Below, in pieces: positions 28,490 through 38,402 of a DNA stretch of 64,000 nt. The notes under the pieces were generated by a model. That model was not told where the DNA came from and searched no databases. It saw nothing but the letters and a program-made list of their open reading frames with translations. Source of the stretch: Psychrobacter sp. UBA3480 (GTDB lineage: Bacteria > Pseudomonadota > Gammaproteobacteria > Pseudomonadales > Moraxellaceae). Made by a program: the position numbers and the translations under genes. How positions within the stretch are numbered: the first letter of the stretch is position 1; every line of letters begins with the position of its first letter. The stretch covers positions 517,628-581,627 of the forward strand of contig NZ_DFQV01000020.1 of NCBI RefSeq assembly GCF_002377945.1. The letters run 5' to 3'.

Positions 28490-29290
28490 ATGAGCCAAGC
28501 TAAATCAAGCTTTTCACTCAGACGACAGTTGAGCCGAGGTAGACAGGTTGCTGGTATGACCACGACCATGGTCGGCGGCATACGCGCGGCAAAGCGTATC
28601 GGTGCATTTAAGCAACCACCACGCGAAACCCTACCACGTTATATCCAGACATTCTGCCGCAAGATGGCAGGCTCTTTTGGGGTTAAAGTAGTAGAAGTGG
28701 AACCTGTAGAGCAGTTCCATGGCTTATGGGTATCGAATCACGTGTCATGGATGGATATTCCTGTCGTTGGTACTGTGAGCCCAGCGTTCTTTTTATCCAA
28801 GGCTGAGATCGGTGAATGGCCTGTATTTGGCAAACTTGCTCATGCTGCAGGGACGCTTTTCATTGAGCGCGGCTCCGGTGATGCAAGCTCAGTATCGGCG
28901 CAGATTGCTGACTTTTTAGCCAAAGGTTTTTCGATTATTTTCTTCCCTGAGGCGACGACCACTAGTGGTAAAAAAGTAAAACGCATTCATGGAACATTGC
29001 TGCAAGCAGCCATTGATGCTGATGTGCCTATCAGACCGATCATCATTGCTTATGTCAATAAAGACGGCACACTAAGCGACGCATTGCCATACTATGGCAA
29101 GCTGACGATGAAAGAAAGTATGAAAAAAGTGCTCGATAGCAAAAACGTGACCGCTTATGTGTTGCCACTTGCGCCTATAGATCCAGAAGGTCGTAACAAG
29201 AGTGAACTGACCAATTTATTGCAAGCACGCATGAATGAAGGGCTAGCAGATCTACATTCAAGAGTCCTTAGCGCACCAGTTGAAGACTGA
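28490..29290 (+). CDS. Lysophospholipid acyltransferase (PlsC family)
   Basis: A membrane-associated acyltransferase of 266 residues. The acyl-transfer motif NHxxxxD is NHVSWMD, followed by FLSKAEIGEWPVFGKLAHAAGTLFIERGSGD and the FPEATTTSG substrate motif; these define 1-acyl-sn-glycerol-3-phosphate acyltransferases and relatives. The basic N-terminus (RRQLSRGRQ, AAKRIGAFKQ) lacks a clear transmembrane helix. The frame opens at 28478, but the ATG at 28490 has GAGGGCG upstream and is preferred. It could instead be an ornithine-lipid or lyso-PL acyltransferase (OlsA type). A 15-bp tandem repeat and a terminator follow. Confidence 0.88.
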   Translation: MSQAKSSFSLRRQLSRGRQVAGMTTTMVGGIRAAKRIGAFKQPPRETLPRYIQTFCRKMAGSFGVKVVEVEPVEQFHGLWVSNHVSWMDIPVVGTVSPAFFLSKAEIGEWPVFGKLAHAAGTLFIERGSGDASSVSAQIADFLAKGFSIIFFPEATTTSGKKVKRIHGTLLQAAIDADVPIRPIIIAYVNKDGTLSDALPYYGKLTMKESMKKVLDSKNVTAYVLPLAPIDPEGRNKSELTNLLQARMNEGLADLHSRVLSAPVED

Positions 29291-29298
29291 TTATTTAC

Positions 29299-29344
29299 AG
29301 TTGAGCTAATTAGAGTTGAGCTAATTAGAGTTGAGCTAGTGTAG
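29299..29344 (+). repeat. 15-bp tandem repeat downstream of the acyltransferase gene
   Basis: AGTTGAGCTAATTAG occurs twice exactly and a third time with its 3' end changed (AGTTGAGCTAGTGTAG). It lies between the stop codon and the terminator and is non-coding. Confidence 0.88.
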
Positions 29345-29363
29345 CTAATCTCAGCCAGTCAAT

Positions 29364-29400
29364 AAAAGGGCGCAAATCGAAACGATTTGCGCCTTTTTTT
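29364..29400 (+). terminator. Terminator of the acyltransferase gene
   Basis: AAAAGGGCGCAAATCG-AAA-CGATTTGCGCCTTTTTT: a long perfect stem with a T-run. Confidence 0.92.
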
Positions 29401-29478
29401 ATGGAATTTTTAATAGAGCGAACTTAGTATTATTTATTCAGTAGGCTCTATTAACATCCAGTCTCTATAAAAGACCAA

Positions 29479-30519
29479 CTATGGCGATGGATTAGGCTGC
29501 TGTGTATGCACCGCTTCAATCGCTTCTAACACATCTGCTGTTAGCTCCACATTGACACTGTCGATGTTTGATTTGAGTTGCTCGGTCGTCGTTGCCCCAA
29601 TGATGTTACTGGTGACAAAGTGACGAGAGTTTACAAAAGCTAATGACATCTGCGCCATGTCCAAACCTGCATCAGCAGCTATCTTGGCATATTGTTCAGT
29701 GGCTGATTTGGCTTGCTCATTCACATAACGACCGAAACGATCATACATAGTCAGACGTGCGCCAGTAGGACGTTTACCATCAAGATATTTACCAGACAAC
29801 ACACCAAAACCAAGCGGTGAATACGCAAGTAGACCCACGTTTTCACGATGAGCTATCTCAGCCATACCAACCTCATATAAGCGGTTCAATAAGCTATATG
29901 GGTTTTGCACGGTAAGTGGCGGAATTAGGCCATTCTTATCTGCTTCCCATAGATAGCGCATCAGTCCCCACGCGGTATCATTCGATAAACCATAAGCACG
30001 AATACGACCTTTTTTGATTTCATCATTTAAGGCCTGAATAGTCTCTAAAAATGGCGTTAAATCATCTAATGACTGTGCTGCCATCTCTTCATCATAGCCG
30101 CGCTGACCAAAGAAGTTCGCTTGACGTTCAGGCCAATGCAGCTGATAGATATCGATATAGTCTGTTTGTAAACGTTCCAAATTCCCGTCAATAGCGCTGC
30201 TAATGTGCTCGGCGTTAAAGCGCGTTTGTCCATCACGCAAAAAGTTCATTGGCGATATTTTGCTAGCGAGAATGACTTTGTCACGCTGTTTGGTCTTGTT
30301 AAACCAAGTTCCCATAAAGCGCTCGGTATCACCCTGTTTGTCTTTATCTGGTGGTGACGGATACATCTCGGCGGTATCCCAAAAGTTCACACCTTCACTG
30401 AGTGCCATGTCCATTTGCTCATGTGCTTCGGACTCAGTATTTTGCTGTCCCCATGTCATCGTGCCTAGACAGATTTTAGATACTTTTTCATCGAGTTGCG
30501 GTAACGTTTGATACTGCAT
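29479..30519 (-). CDS. Aldo/keto reductase, Tas-like
   Basis: A 346-residue NADPH-dependent oxidoreductase with the TIM-barrel AKR signatures: LCLGTMTWG-type entry (ICLGTMTWGQQNTESEAHEQ), catalytic Asp/Tyr in NFWDTAEMYP, Lys in LASKI, and the IYQLHWPER block with its catalytic His. The GTMTWG entry and HWPER block resemble the Tas (YgdS) subfamily of E. coli. The physiological substrate is unknown. The ATG at 30519 has GGGAG seven bases upstream. A 65-bp gap separates it from the FKBP gene start-side neighbour on the same strand. Confidence 0.9.
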   Translation of the reverse strand: MQYQTLPQLDEKVSKICLGTMTWGQQNTESEAHEQMDMALSEGVNFWDTAEMYPSPPDKDKQGDTERFMGTWFNKTKQRDKVILASKISPMNFLRDGQTRFNAEHISSAIDGNLERLQTDYIDIYQLHWPERQANFFGQRGYDEEMAAQSLDDLTPFLETIQALNDEIKKGRIRAYGLSNDTAWGLMRYLWEADKNGLIPPLTVQNPYSLLNRLYEVGMAEIAHRENVGLLAYSPLGFGVLSGKYLDGKRPTGARLTMYDRFGRYVNEQAKSATEQYAKIAADAGLDMAQMSLAFVNSRHFVTSNIIGATTTEQLKSNIDSVNVELTADVLEAIEAVHTQQPNPSP

Positions 30520-30584
30520 ATAAGTCTCCCTTTGGACTGTTTTTTATCAATATTTATTTTTAGATGGGTTGTATTTATTGATGT

Positions 30585-31082
30585 TTACATCAATTTGATA
30601 CCTGTGACACCGGGTGGTGTGACTTTAAAGATTTTCACTTTGAATAATACGTCTTGTCCTGCGAGAGGGTGGTTAAAGTCGACTTCGACTTGGTCTTCAT
30701 CGATGGCACTGATCGTACCGGGCAAGGTGTTTTTGCCTTTGTCTTCGAACTCAACCATCATGCCAATCTCTGGATTGTCAGCGACTAGCGCAAACTGAGT
30801 ACGGCTAAAATGTTGGATGTTTTCAGGATTCCACTCACCAAATGCTTGCTCTGGCTCAAGGTGTGCGGTACGAGTATCACCGGCGCGTAGATTCATCAGT
30901 ACTTGCTCAAAACCAGGTAACAAGCTCTCATCACCAATGGTCAAAGACACAGGTGCATCACGATTAAAAGTTGAGTCGATGATGGTGCCGTTCTCTAGTG
31001 AAACTTCAAAGTGCAGCTTCACAAGGCTGCCGTGAGCGATACGAGTGTCTTCGTTTGGGTTAATAAATTGAGATTGAGTCAT
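30585..31082 (-). CDS. fkpB: FKBP-type peptidyl-prolyl isomerase, SlpA/FkpB group
   Basis: A 165-residue prolyl isomerase with an insert-in-flap domain: VKLHFEVSLENGTIIDSTF, LTIGDESLLPGFEQVLMNLRAGD, then the IF insertion (EPEQAFGEWNPENIQ) and the VDFNHPLAGQDVLFKVKI return strand. This is the SlyD-like/FkpB layout without SlyD's His-rich metal tail. It acts in the cytoplasm on folding substrates. In many gammaproteobacteria the order is ileS-lspA-fkpB-ispH; here fkpB is still close to lspA, but a plus-strand gene lies between and ispH does not follow. The ATG at 31082 has no clear Shine-Dalgarno. Confidence 0.9.
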   Translation of the reverse strand: MTQSQFINPNEDTRIAHGSLVKLHFEVSLENGTIIDSTFNRDAPVSLTIGDESLLPGFEQVLMNLRAGDTRTAHLEPEQAFGEWNPENIQHFSRTQFALVADNPEIGMMVEFEDKGKNTLPGTISAIDEDQVEVDFNHPLAGQDVLFKVKIFKVTPPGVTGIKLM

Positions 31083-31265
31083 AATAAAAAGCCATCGGTT
31101 GCTAGAATAAAAGAATAGAAAATAATGCGTTGGATTACAGTCTCTTTAATTGCAGTATTATAGTGTAAGAAATAATAAGCCATCTAAGACCAGATGTAAG
31201 CGTCAATAATGTAACGCAGATGGTGTACTATAATTGGCAATTCTAAAAGATATGAGGTGTCGGTA

Positions 31266-31934
31266 GTGAATAAACAACAAGGCACTGTCAAAAAATGGCA
31301 GGACGATAAAGGGTTTGGCTTTATTGAAACTGAAGCGGGCGAGTCTGTTTTCTTTCATGTGAGTGAGTTTAAGGCTCAGCGCCGTCCTGAGATCGGTGAG
31401 GCAGTGGTCTTTAGCATTGGACAAGATGCCCCAGGACGCAAGCGAGCCAAGCAAGTACAAGAGCTTGGGTTTGTACAGCAAAAAATGGCACAAAAAAATC
31501 AGCAAATCCGTCAGCGCAATCAGAAACGTAGCCATCAGGCAGAGTTTGAAGCGGGTCAAAAGAAACGTTCGTTCCTTGGGCTGGCTTTTTATGGTGTTTT
31601 AGCTTTATTAGCAGCGACAGATAAACTGAGCTGGTTAGTGGTCGGTTGGTACGTCGTGCTAGGGATTATTACTTATGGCATGTATGCCAAAGACAAAGCT
31701 GCTGCGCAAAGTGGCGACTGGCGTACGCCTGAGTCTACACTGCATATACTAAGCGCGATAGGCGGTTGGGTAGGCGCGCTATTGGCTCAAACGTATCTGC
31801 GTCACAAATCACAAAAGCCTGAGTTTCGAGTGACTTATTATTTGACCGTCATTGTGAACATGGCAGGCTTGCTGTTTTTATTATCAGGTGGCGGCTTAGA
31901 GACTGTGACTGGTTTACTATCAGAGTTTCTATAA
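31266..31934 (+). CDS. Cold-shock-domain protein fused to DUF1294 membrane domain
   Basis: The N-terminal ~65 residues are a cold-shock-like OB domain with RNP motifs KGFGFIE and VFFHVSEF. A basic Gln/Arg/Lys-rich linker (MAQKNQQIRQRNQKRSHQ) follows, then four hydrophobic segments including YGMYAKDKAAAQSGDWRTPE and LHILSAIGGWVGALLAQ, which is the DUF1294 signature. So a nucleic-acid-binding domain is tethered to the inner membrane. The frame opens at GTG 31257; GTG 31266 is preferred because GAGG lies eight bases upstream, giving 222 residues. It sits on the opposite strand between lspA and fkpB. Function is unknown. Confidence 0.88.
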   Translation: MNKQQGTVKKWQDDKGFGFIETEAGESVFFHVSEFKAQRRPEIGEAVVFSIGQDAPGRKRAKQVQELGFVQQKMAQKNQQIRQRNQKRSHQAEFEAGQKKRSFLGLAFYGVLALLAATDKLSWLVVGWYVVLGIITYGMYAKDKAAAQSGDWRTPESTLHILSAIGGWVGALLAQTYLRHKSQKPEFRVTYYLTVIVNMAGLLFLLSGGGLETVTGLLSEFL

Positions 31935-31995
31935 ATAATAGCATTCACGATTATCAGTATTGCTACGTATATGACGAAGGCACTAAAACGATCGA

Positions 31996-32036
31996 TAAAA
32001 AAAGGTGGGTTACGACTGCGTAACCCACCTTTTTTA
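31996..32036. terminator. Bidirectional terminator, CSD-DUF1294 gene / lspA
   Basis: AAAAAAAGGTGGGTTACG-ACTG-CGTAACCCACCTTTTTT: a long perfect stem flanked by A and T tracts, between convergent genes. Confidence 0.93.
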
Positions 32037-32072
32037 TTTATAAATTGAATTAATGTCTCTAGCTATAGACGG

Positions 32073-32735
32073 TTATGAACGTGGCATTTCACGCTTCTTC
32101 TCCAAAAATAGCATATCGATGACAATCAATAATACACCGATAGAAATACCAATATCCGCGATATTGAAAATCGGATAATGCCAAACATCAGCATAATGCA
32201 CATGGATAAAGTCAATCACATGACCATGTAATAAGCGGTCGATTAAATTACCAACTGCACCGCCCAATACTAAGGCTAGGCCAAAAGATAACAGCGTGGC
32301 TTTTCGCGGTGCTTTAATCAGATAAATGATTAGAAACAGCGACATGAGTAATGCCAGCCCTGAAAAGAACCACTTCTGCCAACCGCCAGCATCTGCCAAA
32401 AAGCTAAATGCTGCGCCGTAATTATAAGCGAGTGTCCAATTGAGAAATGGCTCGATCACTGGCACTGGATCATGAAAGGTCAGCTTGGTTTCTGCCAACC
32501 ATTTAGTCCACTGATCGATAATGACAACAACCAATGCCAATATATACCATACAAAAGCACGACTACCATTGGCCACCAGCTTTGGTGTCCTATTGGTTGA
32601 CTTGGTCAGGCGACTTCTAGGCGTAGTCGAGCTACCCGTGGTCGCATGAGCAGGCTTAGGCGAATGGTCAACCTTCACCTTCACCTGCGGCTGCTGGTCA
32701 TGTTGGCTTTCAGATGAGTCTGTTGGGTTAGACAT
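32073..32735 (-). CDS. lspA: Lipoprotein signal peptidase (signal peptidase II)
   Basis: Inner-membrane aspartyl protease that removes signal peptides from diacylglyceryl-prolipoproteins. Four TM helices carry the family blocks [24 protein letters not shown], and the two catalytic aspartates in [13 protein letters not shown] and FNIADIGIS. At 220 residues it is longer than usual (~165) because of a ~60-residue hydrophilic N-terminus rich in Ser/Thr/Pro/His. The start ATG at 32735 overlaps the end of ileS by 8 nt and has GAGGTG upstream inside ileS, so the two are translationally coupled; the longer frame to 32759 is not needed. Confidence 0.96.
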   Translation of the reverse strand: MSNPTDSSESQHDQQPQVKVKVDHSPKPAHATTGSSTTPRSRLTKSTNRTPKLVANGSRAFVWYILALVVVIIDQWTKWLAETKLTFHDPVPVIEPFLNWTLAYNYGAAFSFLADAGGWQKWFFSGLALLMSLFLIIYLIKAPRKATLLSFGLALVLGGAVGNLIDRLLHGHVIDFIHVHYADVWHYPIFNIADIGISIGVLLIVIDMLFLEKKREMPRS

Positions 32736-35589
32736 AGTGACGCACCTCGCCATCGCCACTGACGTTGGTCACGCAGCGCGCGCATAGTTCAGGGTGTGCG
32801 CTATCTGTGCCGATGTCATCACGGATGTGCCAGCAGCGTACGCACTTAGTACCAGTAGCCGCGCTTACTTGTACCACTAAATCTACAGCCTCTTCGGTAT
32901 TGGTGTCGGTCGCTTCATCTGTCTGTGTGATGCTATCAGCAGGCGCTTCGCTCATTGGCTTGAGTGCAGCGTTACTAGTAATTAGTACAAAACGAAGCTC
33001 TTCATCAAGCTTGGCTAAGCTCTCATACATTGCACCGTCAGCGTATAGACTCACGTCGGCAGACAAGTTGGCATTGATGATTTTTTCGCCACGTGCAGTT
33101 TCGATATGTTTGTTCACCATGTCTTTTGCGAACATGATGCGCTGCCAGTCGTCATTGCTGATGGCACTTAGCTCAAATGCTGGGAACTCGTACCATTCTC
33201 GAGTAAATACATAGCCGCCTTTATCCGCATCACGTTGGTTCAGTACTTCCCAAGCCTCTTGCGCCGTGAATGACAAGATTGGGGTAATCCAGCGAATCAG
33301 CGCATGAGTGATATGGTAGATAGCCGTCTGCGCAGAGCGGCGAGGCTGTCCATCTGCCTGCGTGGTGTACTGGCGATCCTTGATAATATCTAGATAGAAG
33401 CTACCCAAGTCTTGCGAGCAAAACGCCGTCACATGCTGAGTGACTTGGTGAAAGTCCATCGCATCGTAAGCGCTAATGATTTGCGCTTGGACGGTTTGTG
33501 CGCGCTCAATGATGAATTTATCAAGGCTAACCAATTCATTGATATCAATGCTATCAGTCGCTGGATTGAAGTCATCGGTATTGGCAAGCAAGAAACGTAA
33601 GGTATTACGGATACGGCGATACATATCGATCGCACCTTTAAAGACCGTCTTACCTGCGCTCATCTCATAACGATAGTCACTCGATGCAATCCACAGACGC
33701 AGCATGTCCGCGCCAGTTTTATTAATCTCTTCTTGCGGCGTGATGATATTGCCCAGTGACTTACTCATCTTACGACCGTTTTCGTCAACGACAAAGCCAT
33801 GGGTCAATACTTGCTTAAACGGTGGGCGCTCATACATCGCTTCTGACGTCAGTAGTGACGTCTGGAACCAACCGCGATGCTGGTCAGAGCCTTCTAGATA
33901 CATATCAGCTGGATTGGTCAGCTCATCACGTTGATCAAGTACCGCAAAATGCGTCGTGCCTGAGTCAAACCAAACGTCCAACGTGTCAGTTGCTTTGTCA
34001 TAGTCAGCCGCTTCTGCGCCTAAGAAGTCTTCACAGCTAGCATCAAACCACGCTTCTACGCCGCCTTCATTGATTTTTTGTGCCGCGACTTCCATTAGCT
34101 CAAGCGTGTTTGGATGCAGCTCGCCTGTTTCTTTATGCGTAAAGAAAGTAATCGGCACGCCCCACGTACGTTGACGCGAGATACACCAATCAGGACGACC
34201 CGTCATCATTGATTCGATACGGTTTTGTCCCCACGCTGGCGTCCAGTTGACTGTAGGGATATCAGCAAGCGCGCGAGCACGTAAGCCTTTGGTTTCCATA
34301 TTGATAAACCACTGAGGCGTAGCACGGAAAATGATTGGCGACTTATGACGCCAGCAATGCGGATAGCTATGCTCAATTTTGGTATGGCTGATTAAATGGC
34401 CATTGTCATGTAGGGCAGCAATGATTTTTGGATTGGCTTTATAGATGTGCTCGCCGGCAAATACAGCAGCGCTATCTAAATAAACGCCTGTACCGCTTAC
34501 TGGGTTTTCTACTGGTAAGTTGTATTTTAGACCAACGATATAATCGTCTAGACCGTGACCAGGTGCAGTATGTACCAGACCAGTACCACTATCGGTAGTC
34601 ACATGATCGCCCAAGATGAGCGGTACTTGACGGTCTGCAATTAGTGGATGCTGGGCATGTAGGCCTTCAAGCTCGCTGCCTGATACAGTTGCTAGGATGC
34701 CGTTATTTTCTAGTTTAAGTTCGTTTAGCGCAGTTTCGACAAGATCCGCTGCGAGTAGTAGGTTGCCTTTTTCAGTGGCAACCACGCTATAGTTATGCTC
34801 AGGATGTACTGAGATAGCTTGGTTAGCAGGTAGTGTCCATGGCGTAGTTGTCCAAATAACAGCAGCGATGTTATCTGCGATATCTGCCAATGCGGCTACT
34901 TTATCTGTACCGAGTACATCAAAACTGACATAGATCGCGTCAGAGACTTTGTCTTGATATTCTACTTCTGCTTCTGCTAGGGCAGAGCTACAGTCCAAGC
35001 ACCAGTTGACCGGCTTCATACCGCGAGTCACATGACCATTGTCATAAATCTTGGCAAGCGCACGCACGATGTTGGCTTCTTGATGGAAGTTCATGGTCAG
35101 ATAAGGGTTGTCCCAATCACCAAACACACCTAAGCGCTTGAAGTCTGCTTTTTGCAATTCAATTTGAGTACTCGCATATTCGCGGCATAGACCACGGAAT
35201 TCGGTCGCAGAAACTTTCTGACCAACTTTACCGACCTTGGCTTCGACCTTTTGTTCGATTGGTAGACCATGACAGTCCCAACCAGGGACGTAAGGCGCAT
35301 CAAATCCTGATAAGGTTTTTGATTTTACAATAATGTCTTTTAGTACTTTATTGACTGCGTGACCCAAGTGAATCTGACCGTTGGCGTATGGAGGGCCATC
35401 GTGCAAAATATACTTGGTTGCACCAGCACGCGCCTGACGAATTTTACCGTACACGTCATCTGCTTCCCAAGCAGCTAACCAATCTGGCTCGCGCTTGGCA
35501 AGGTTTGCGCGCATCGCAAATGGCGTATCCGCAAGGTTCAGCGTGTCTTTGTAATCTTGGCTTGGTGTGTCAGTGCTTTTATCAGTCAT
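32728..35589 (-). CDS. ileS: Isoleucyl-tRNA synthetase
   Basis: Class I synthetase that charges tRNA-Ile and edits valine. HIGH is HLGH in [18 protein letters not shown] is intact ([10 protein letters not shown]). The editing domain has [18 protein letters not shown] and [15 protein letters not shown]. The C-terminal zinc site is CVRCWH...CARC. An acidic Thr/Glu-rich insertion (around [17 protein letters not shown] sequence, residues ~880-900) precedes the zinc domain. The open frame extends to 35685, but [19 protein letters not shown] starting at 35589 is the family-like N-terminus, giving 953 residues. The isoleucine synthetase precedes lspA, as in most gammaproteobacteria; ribF is not upstream. 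Confidence 0.97.
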   Translation of the reverse strand: MTDKSTDTPSQDYKDTLNLADTPFAMRANLAKREPDWLAAWEADDVYGKIRQARAGATKYILHDGPPYANGQIHLGHAVNKVLKDIIVKSKTLSGFDAPYVPGWDCHGLPIEQKVEAKVGKVGQKVSATEFRGLCREYASTQIELQKADFKRLGVFGDWDNPYLTMNFHQEANIVRALAKIYDNGHVTRGMKPVNWCLDCSSALAEAEVEYQDKVSDAIYVSFDVLGTDKVAALADIADNIAAVIWTTTPWTLPANQAISVHPEHNYSVVATEKGNLLLAADLVETALNELKLENNGILATVSGSELEGLHAQHPLIADRQVPLILGDHVTTDSGTGLVHTAPGHGLDDYIVGLKYNLPVENPVSGTGVYLDSAAVFAGEHIYKANPKIIAALHDNGHLISHTKIEHSYPHCWRHKSPIIFRATPQWFINMETKGLRARALADIPTVNWTPAWGQNRIESMMTGRPDWCISRQRTWGVPITFFTHKETGELHPNTLELMEVAAQKINEGGVEAWFDASCEDFLGAEAADYDKATDTLDVWFDSGTTHFAVLDQRDELTNPADMYLEGSDQHRGWFQTSLLTSEAMYERPPFKQVLTHGFVVDENGRKMSKSLGNIITPQEEINKTGADMLRLWIASSDYRYEMSAGKTVFKGAIDMYRRIRNTLRFLLANTDDFNPATDSIDINELVSLDKFIIERAQTVQAQIISAYDAMDFHQVTQHVTAFCSQDLGSFYLDIIKDRQYTTQADGQPRRSAQTAIYHITHALIRWITPILSFTAQEAWEVLNQRDADKGGYVFTREWYEFPAFELSAISNDDWQRIMFAKDMVNKHIETARGEKIINANLSADVSLYADGAMYESLAKLDEELRFVLITSNAALKPMSEAPADSITQTDEATDTNTEEAVDLVVQVSAATGTKCVRCWHIRDDIGTDSAHPELCARCVTNVSGDGEVRHYV

Positions 35590-36039
35590 AGAAGGTATCT
35601 TTTTAAAAGGTAGGTTTGTGTGTCGGTTCAAAACCGGATACAAGGCTCGATGTTCAATGTAGTTCAATATACTACTGAGGGTCACGCGGTATTGATAATG
35701 CTTAATTACTAATAGTAGGTATATTGCTCATCATAGTCGGTTTATCAACCATCATGTCAATAAATACCCATTGTCGCTCATTAGTCGGTAAATAGTTACG
35801 TCAATAATAAATGGTAACGAGACGATTGCAACATAAAATATGCTAGTAAAAATAATTCAAAAAAAGATTTAGATCGGCAGCTATTATATGACAAAAAGGG
35901 TAGGGTAAAAAGAGCTGTGCGAGGTTGGCCCAATTTTGTCCAATATCAATCGTTTATCTGTGTTGCATATTCTCAGCAAAGATGTAGCTATAAGCTCTTT
36001 AAATGCTTATTTATTGGAATATAAAGTACGGCTCAAGTA
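35590..36039. other. Gap upstream of ileS
   Basis: 450 bp between the thioredoxin-fold gene's stop and ileS, both on minus. It should hold the ileS promoter. No ORF, T-box or obvious riboswitch architecture is seen. Confidence 0.45.
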
Positions 36040-36588
36040 CTAAAAAACAGATGCTAACCATAAACGCAGTTTCAATGACCATAATGGCTGAATCCCTGTT
36101 AGCCCTTGTGTCATCTCGCCATTCTCTAATACCACATAGGACGGTGTGACTTGTCCTTGCCAATCCGCAAAGATATCGCCTTGTTGATCATTTATGGTGG
36201 TGAAGTCAAAATGATGTTGATCGAGGTAGCTGCGTAGCTCTTGGTTTGAGCCTGACTGTACGGCAACAGTGACAACAGGATAGTTATCTGCTGCTAATTT
36301 ATTGATGGTTGGCGAAGTAAAACTACAGACTGAACACCACGTACCCCAAAAGTATACCAGCGTAGGCCGCTCGTGACTCATCGCTGCTAGATCGATAGTT
36401 TGCCCTTGATAGTCGGTCAGTTGCAACTGAGGATTGGCAGGCATGACAGGCTGTCGCCACCAATTGACCACGCTATAGATTACAACAAACATGAGACCAT
36501 ATAACATTATCGTTTTAAGTATCGAAACCATCTTTCGCTTCGACTGCTTCTTTGGCTTTACTTCTTTTTGCTCAATATCAATCGTCAT
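36040..36588 (-). CDS. Membrane-anchored thioredoxin-fold protein, ScsD/TlpA-like
   Basis: A 182-residue protein with a basic cytoplasmic N-terminus (~25 residues), one TM helix (TIMLYGLMFVVIYSVVNWW, residues ~27-45) and a periplasmic thioredoxin fold. The active site is WGTWCSVCSF, a CxxC of the CSVC type, and the cis-Pro loop is in VTPSYVVLENG. This matches ScsD/TlpA-type thiol-disulfide oxidoreductases, which reduce or shuffle disulfides in the periplasm. Substrate is unknown. It stands alone without a DsbD/ScsB homologue next to it. The ribosome-binding site is weak. Confidence 0.88.
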   Translation of the reverse strand: MTIDIEQKEVKPKKQSKRKMVSILKTIMLYGLMFVVIYSVVNWWRQPVMPANPQLQLTDYQGQTIDLAAMSHERPTLVYFWGTWCSVCSFTSPTINKLAADNYPVVTVAVQSGSNQELRSYLDQHHFDFTTINDQQGDIFADWQGQVTPSYVVLENGEMTQGLTGIQPLWSLKLRLWLASVF

Positions 36589-36695
36589 GACATCCGCTTT
36601 TTAATTTGCATATTGTTTTCAAATGATGGCTTATCGTTACTGCTTATCTTATCGTAATTGCCTATATGGTCATTGCACAAAGAGTAGACAGCAGA

Positions 36696-36730
36696 TAAAA
36701 ATAAACGGCTGAAATTCAGCCGTATTATTT
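36696..36730 (-). terminator. Probable terminator of the GNAT-nitrilase gene
   Basis: On the minus strand, ACGGCTGAATTTCAGCCGT is a perfect palindromic stem followed by TTATTTTTAT. The T-run is interrupted, so efficiency may be modest. Confidence 0.6.
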
Positions 36731-36764
36731 ATAAAGTCTACTATAAGTGTACTACGTCAACCTA

Positions 36765-38402
36765 TTATGGCTTTTGTGCTCGGTTTTGTAATGGATCACC
36801 AATCAGTACGCTGCCTGAATTTTCGCGGCGCTGCTCGTCGGTCAACTTGCTCGCAGGCACTTTGGCCTTACGCTTCCACTTTAAGCTGAACAAATCATCA
36901 CGGCGGTCAATCAGGTTATGTACGGAGCCTTCGTGACGAACATGAGTCAGCTTGTCCAAGTTTACATCAGAGAAGAATACCATCTCCGTGTTGGCAGTGG
37001 TTTCTGCCATGATCGCATCATGTGGGAACGCAAAGTCTGACGGTGAAAAAATCGACGATTGAGCGTACTGAATATCCAAACTCTCAACTTGCGGTAAGTT
37101 ACCCACTGAACCGCAAATCATCACATAGCATTCATTTTCGATAGCACGGGCTTGCGCGCAGTGGCGAACACGTAGATAGCCGTTTTTGGTATCAGTCCAG
37201 AAGGGCACAAACAAGATATCCATGTCATCAAGAGCCATTAGACGTGCAAGCTCAGGGAACTCAACATCATAGCAGACCAAGATACCGATACGACCCGCAT
37301 CCGTGTCGAATACTTTGACTTCATCGCCACCTTCGATTACCCAAGCGCTGCGCTCATGCGGAGTAATATGAATTTTGCGTTGCTCTTCAACCGTACCATC
37401 GCGGCGACATAAGTAGCTGACGTTGTATAAGGTATCGTCTTCGTCTAGTAATGGCATCGAACCGGTAATGACGTTGACGTTATAACTGACGGCTAAATGC
37501 GAGATTTCATTTTTGAACCACTCGGTATAACCCGCCAAAAATCGAATGGCAATATTTTGATCGGTTTCTTCACATAGACCCATCAATGGCGCATTGAAAA
37601 ACTCTGGTAAGCAGGCAAAGTCTGAGTTGTAGTCAGCCATGATATCGACAAAGAACTCAACCTGTTGCAGTAGCTCTTCAGGTGATTCGACTTCACGCAT
37701 CTGCCACTGAATACCACCAATACGCACCTCAGACTTGCGAGTATTAGGCTTATAGTCTTTAGGCTCGTAGTAGATATTTGCCCACTCAAGCAAGGTAGCA
37801 AAGCCCTTTGACTGCTTATCATCTGGCAGATAAGCGGTCAAAATACGTTTAACGATAAAGCCATTAGATAGCTGGAACGACAAAGCTGAATCGTGAATTT
37901 CACGGCTTTCAACGGCATCAATATATTCGCCTGGAGTCAGATCTTTGTGATTATGATAGTTAGGTATTCGTCCGCCAGCTAAAATAGCGCGGAAATTCAA
38001 CTGTCGGCATAGCTCCTTGCGTGCATCATACAGACGACGACCGAGACGGTAGCCGCGATAATCAGGGTCGATGAGCGCATCCAAACCGTAAATGGCATCA
38101 CCTTCTGGATTGTCTCTAATGATTTCTTTTTGCCCAATCAAATCGTCATAGGTATGCGGATTTGAAAACTTGGCATAGTCAACGCGCATAGAGAGCACAA
38201 TACCAATCAGCTGATCATGATCAAACAAAGCAATCTGACCTTCAGGGAACGCGTCAATCAAAGTATGAATGGTTGTCTTTGACCATGCGCCACCCAAATT
38301 TACATAGACACGATCCATCAATGCCTTTAATTGTGGATAATCTTTTTTCTTAATCTCAGCAATCGTGAGGTGAAAATCATCTAGTTTTTCCATCTTACTC
38401 AT
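36765..38402 (-). CDS. GNAT acetyltransferase fused to carbon-nitrogen hydrolase
   Basis: A 545-residue two-domain protein. Residues ~10-215 form a GNAT fold (YGLDALIDPDYRGYRLGRRLYDARKELCR is the acetyl-CoA loop). Residues ~225-520 are a nitrilase-superfamily amidase: catalytic Glu in CLPEFFNAP, Lys in EEQRKIHITPHE and Cys in GILVCYDVEFPELARL. This exact fusion is widespread and annotated as a bifunctional GNAT/carbon-nitrogen hydrolase, but its substrate is not established. The ATG at 38402 has AGGAA upstream. The gene stands alone on minus, divergent from the BLUF gene. Confidence 0.92.
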   Translation of the reverse strand: MSKMEKLDDFHLTIAEIKKKDYPQLKALMDRVYVNLGGAWSKTTIHTLIDAFPEGQIALFDHDQLIGIVLSMRVDYAKFSNPHTYDDLIGQKEIIRDNPEGDAIYGLDALIDPDYRGYRLGRRLYDARKELCRQLNFRAILAGGRIPNYHNHKDLTPGEYIDAVESREIHDSALSFQLSNGFIVKRILTAYLPDDKQSKGFATLLEWANIYYEPKDYKPNTRKSEVRIGGIQWQMREVESPEELLQQVEFFVDIMADYNSDFACLPEFFNAPLMGLCEETDQNIAIRFLAGYTEWFKNEISHLAVSYNVNVITGSMPLLDEDDTLYNVSYLCRRDGTVEEQRKIHITPHERSAWVIEGGDEVKVFDTDAGRIGILVCYDVEFPELARLMALDDMDILFVPFWTDTKNGYLRVRHCAQARAIENECYVMICGSVGNLPQVESLDIQYAQSSIFSPSDFAFPHDAIMAETTANTEMVFFSDVNLDKLTHVRHEGSVHNLIDRRDDLFSLKWKRKAKVPASKLTDEQRRENSGSVLIGDPLQNRAQKP

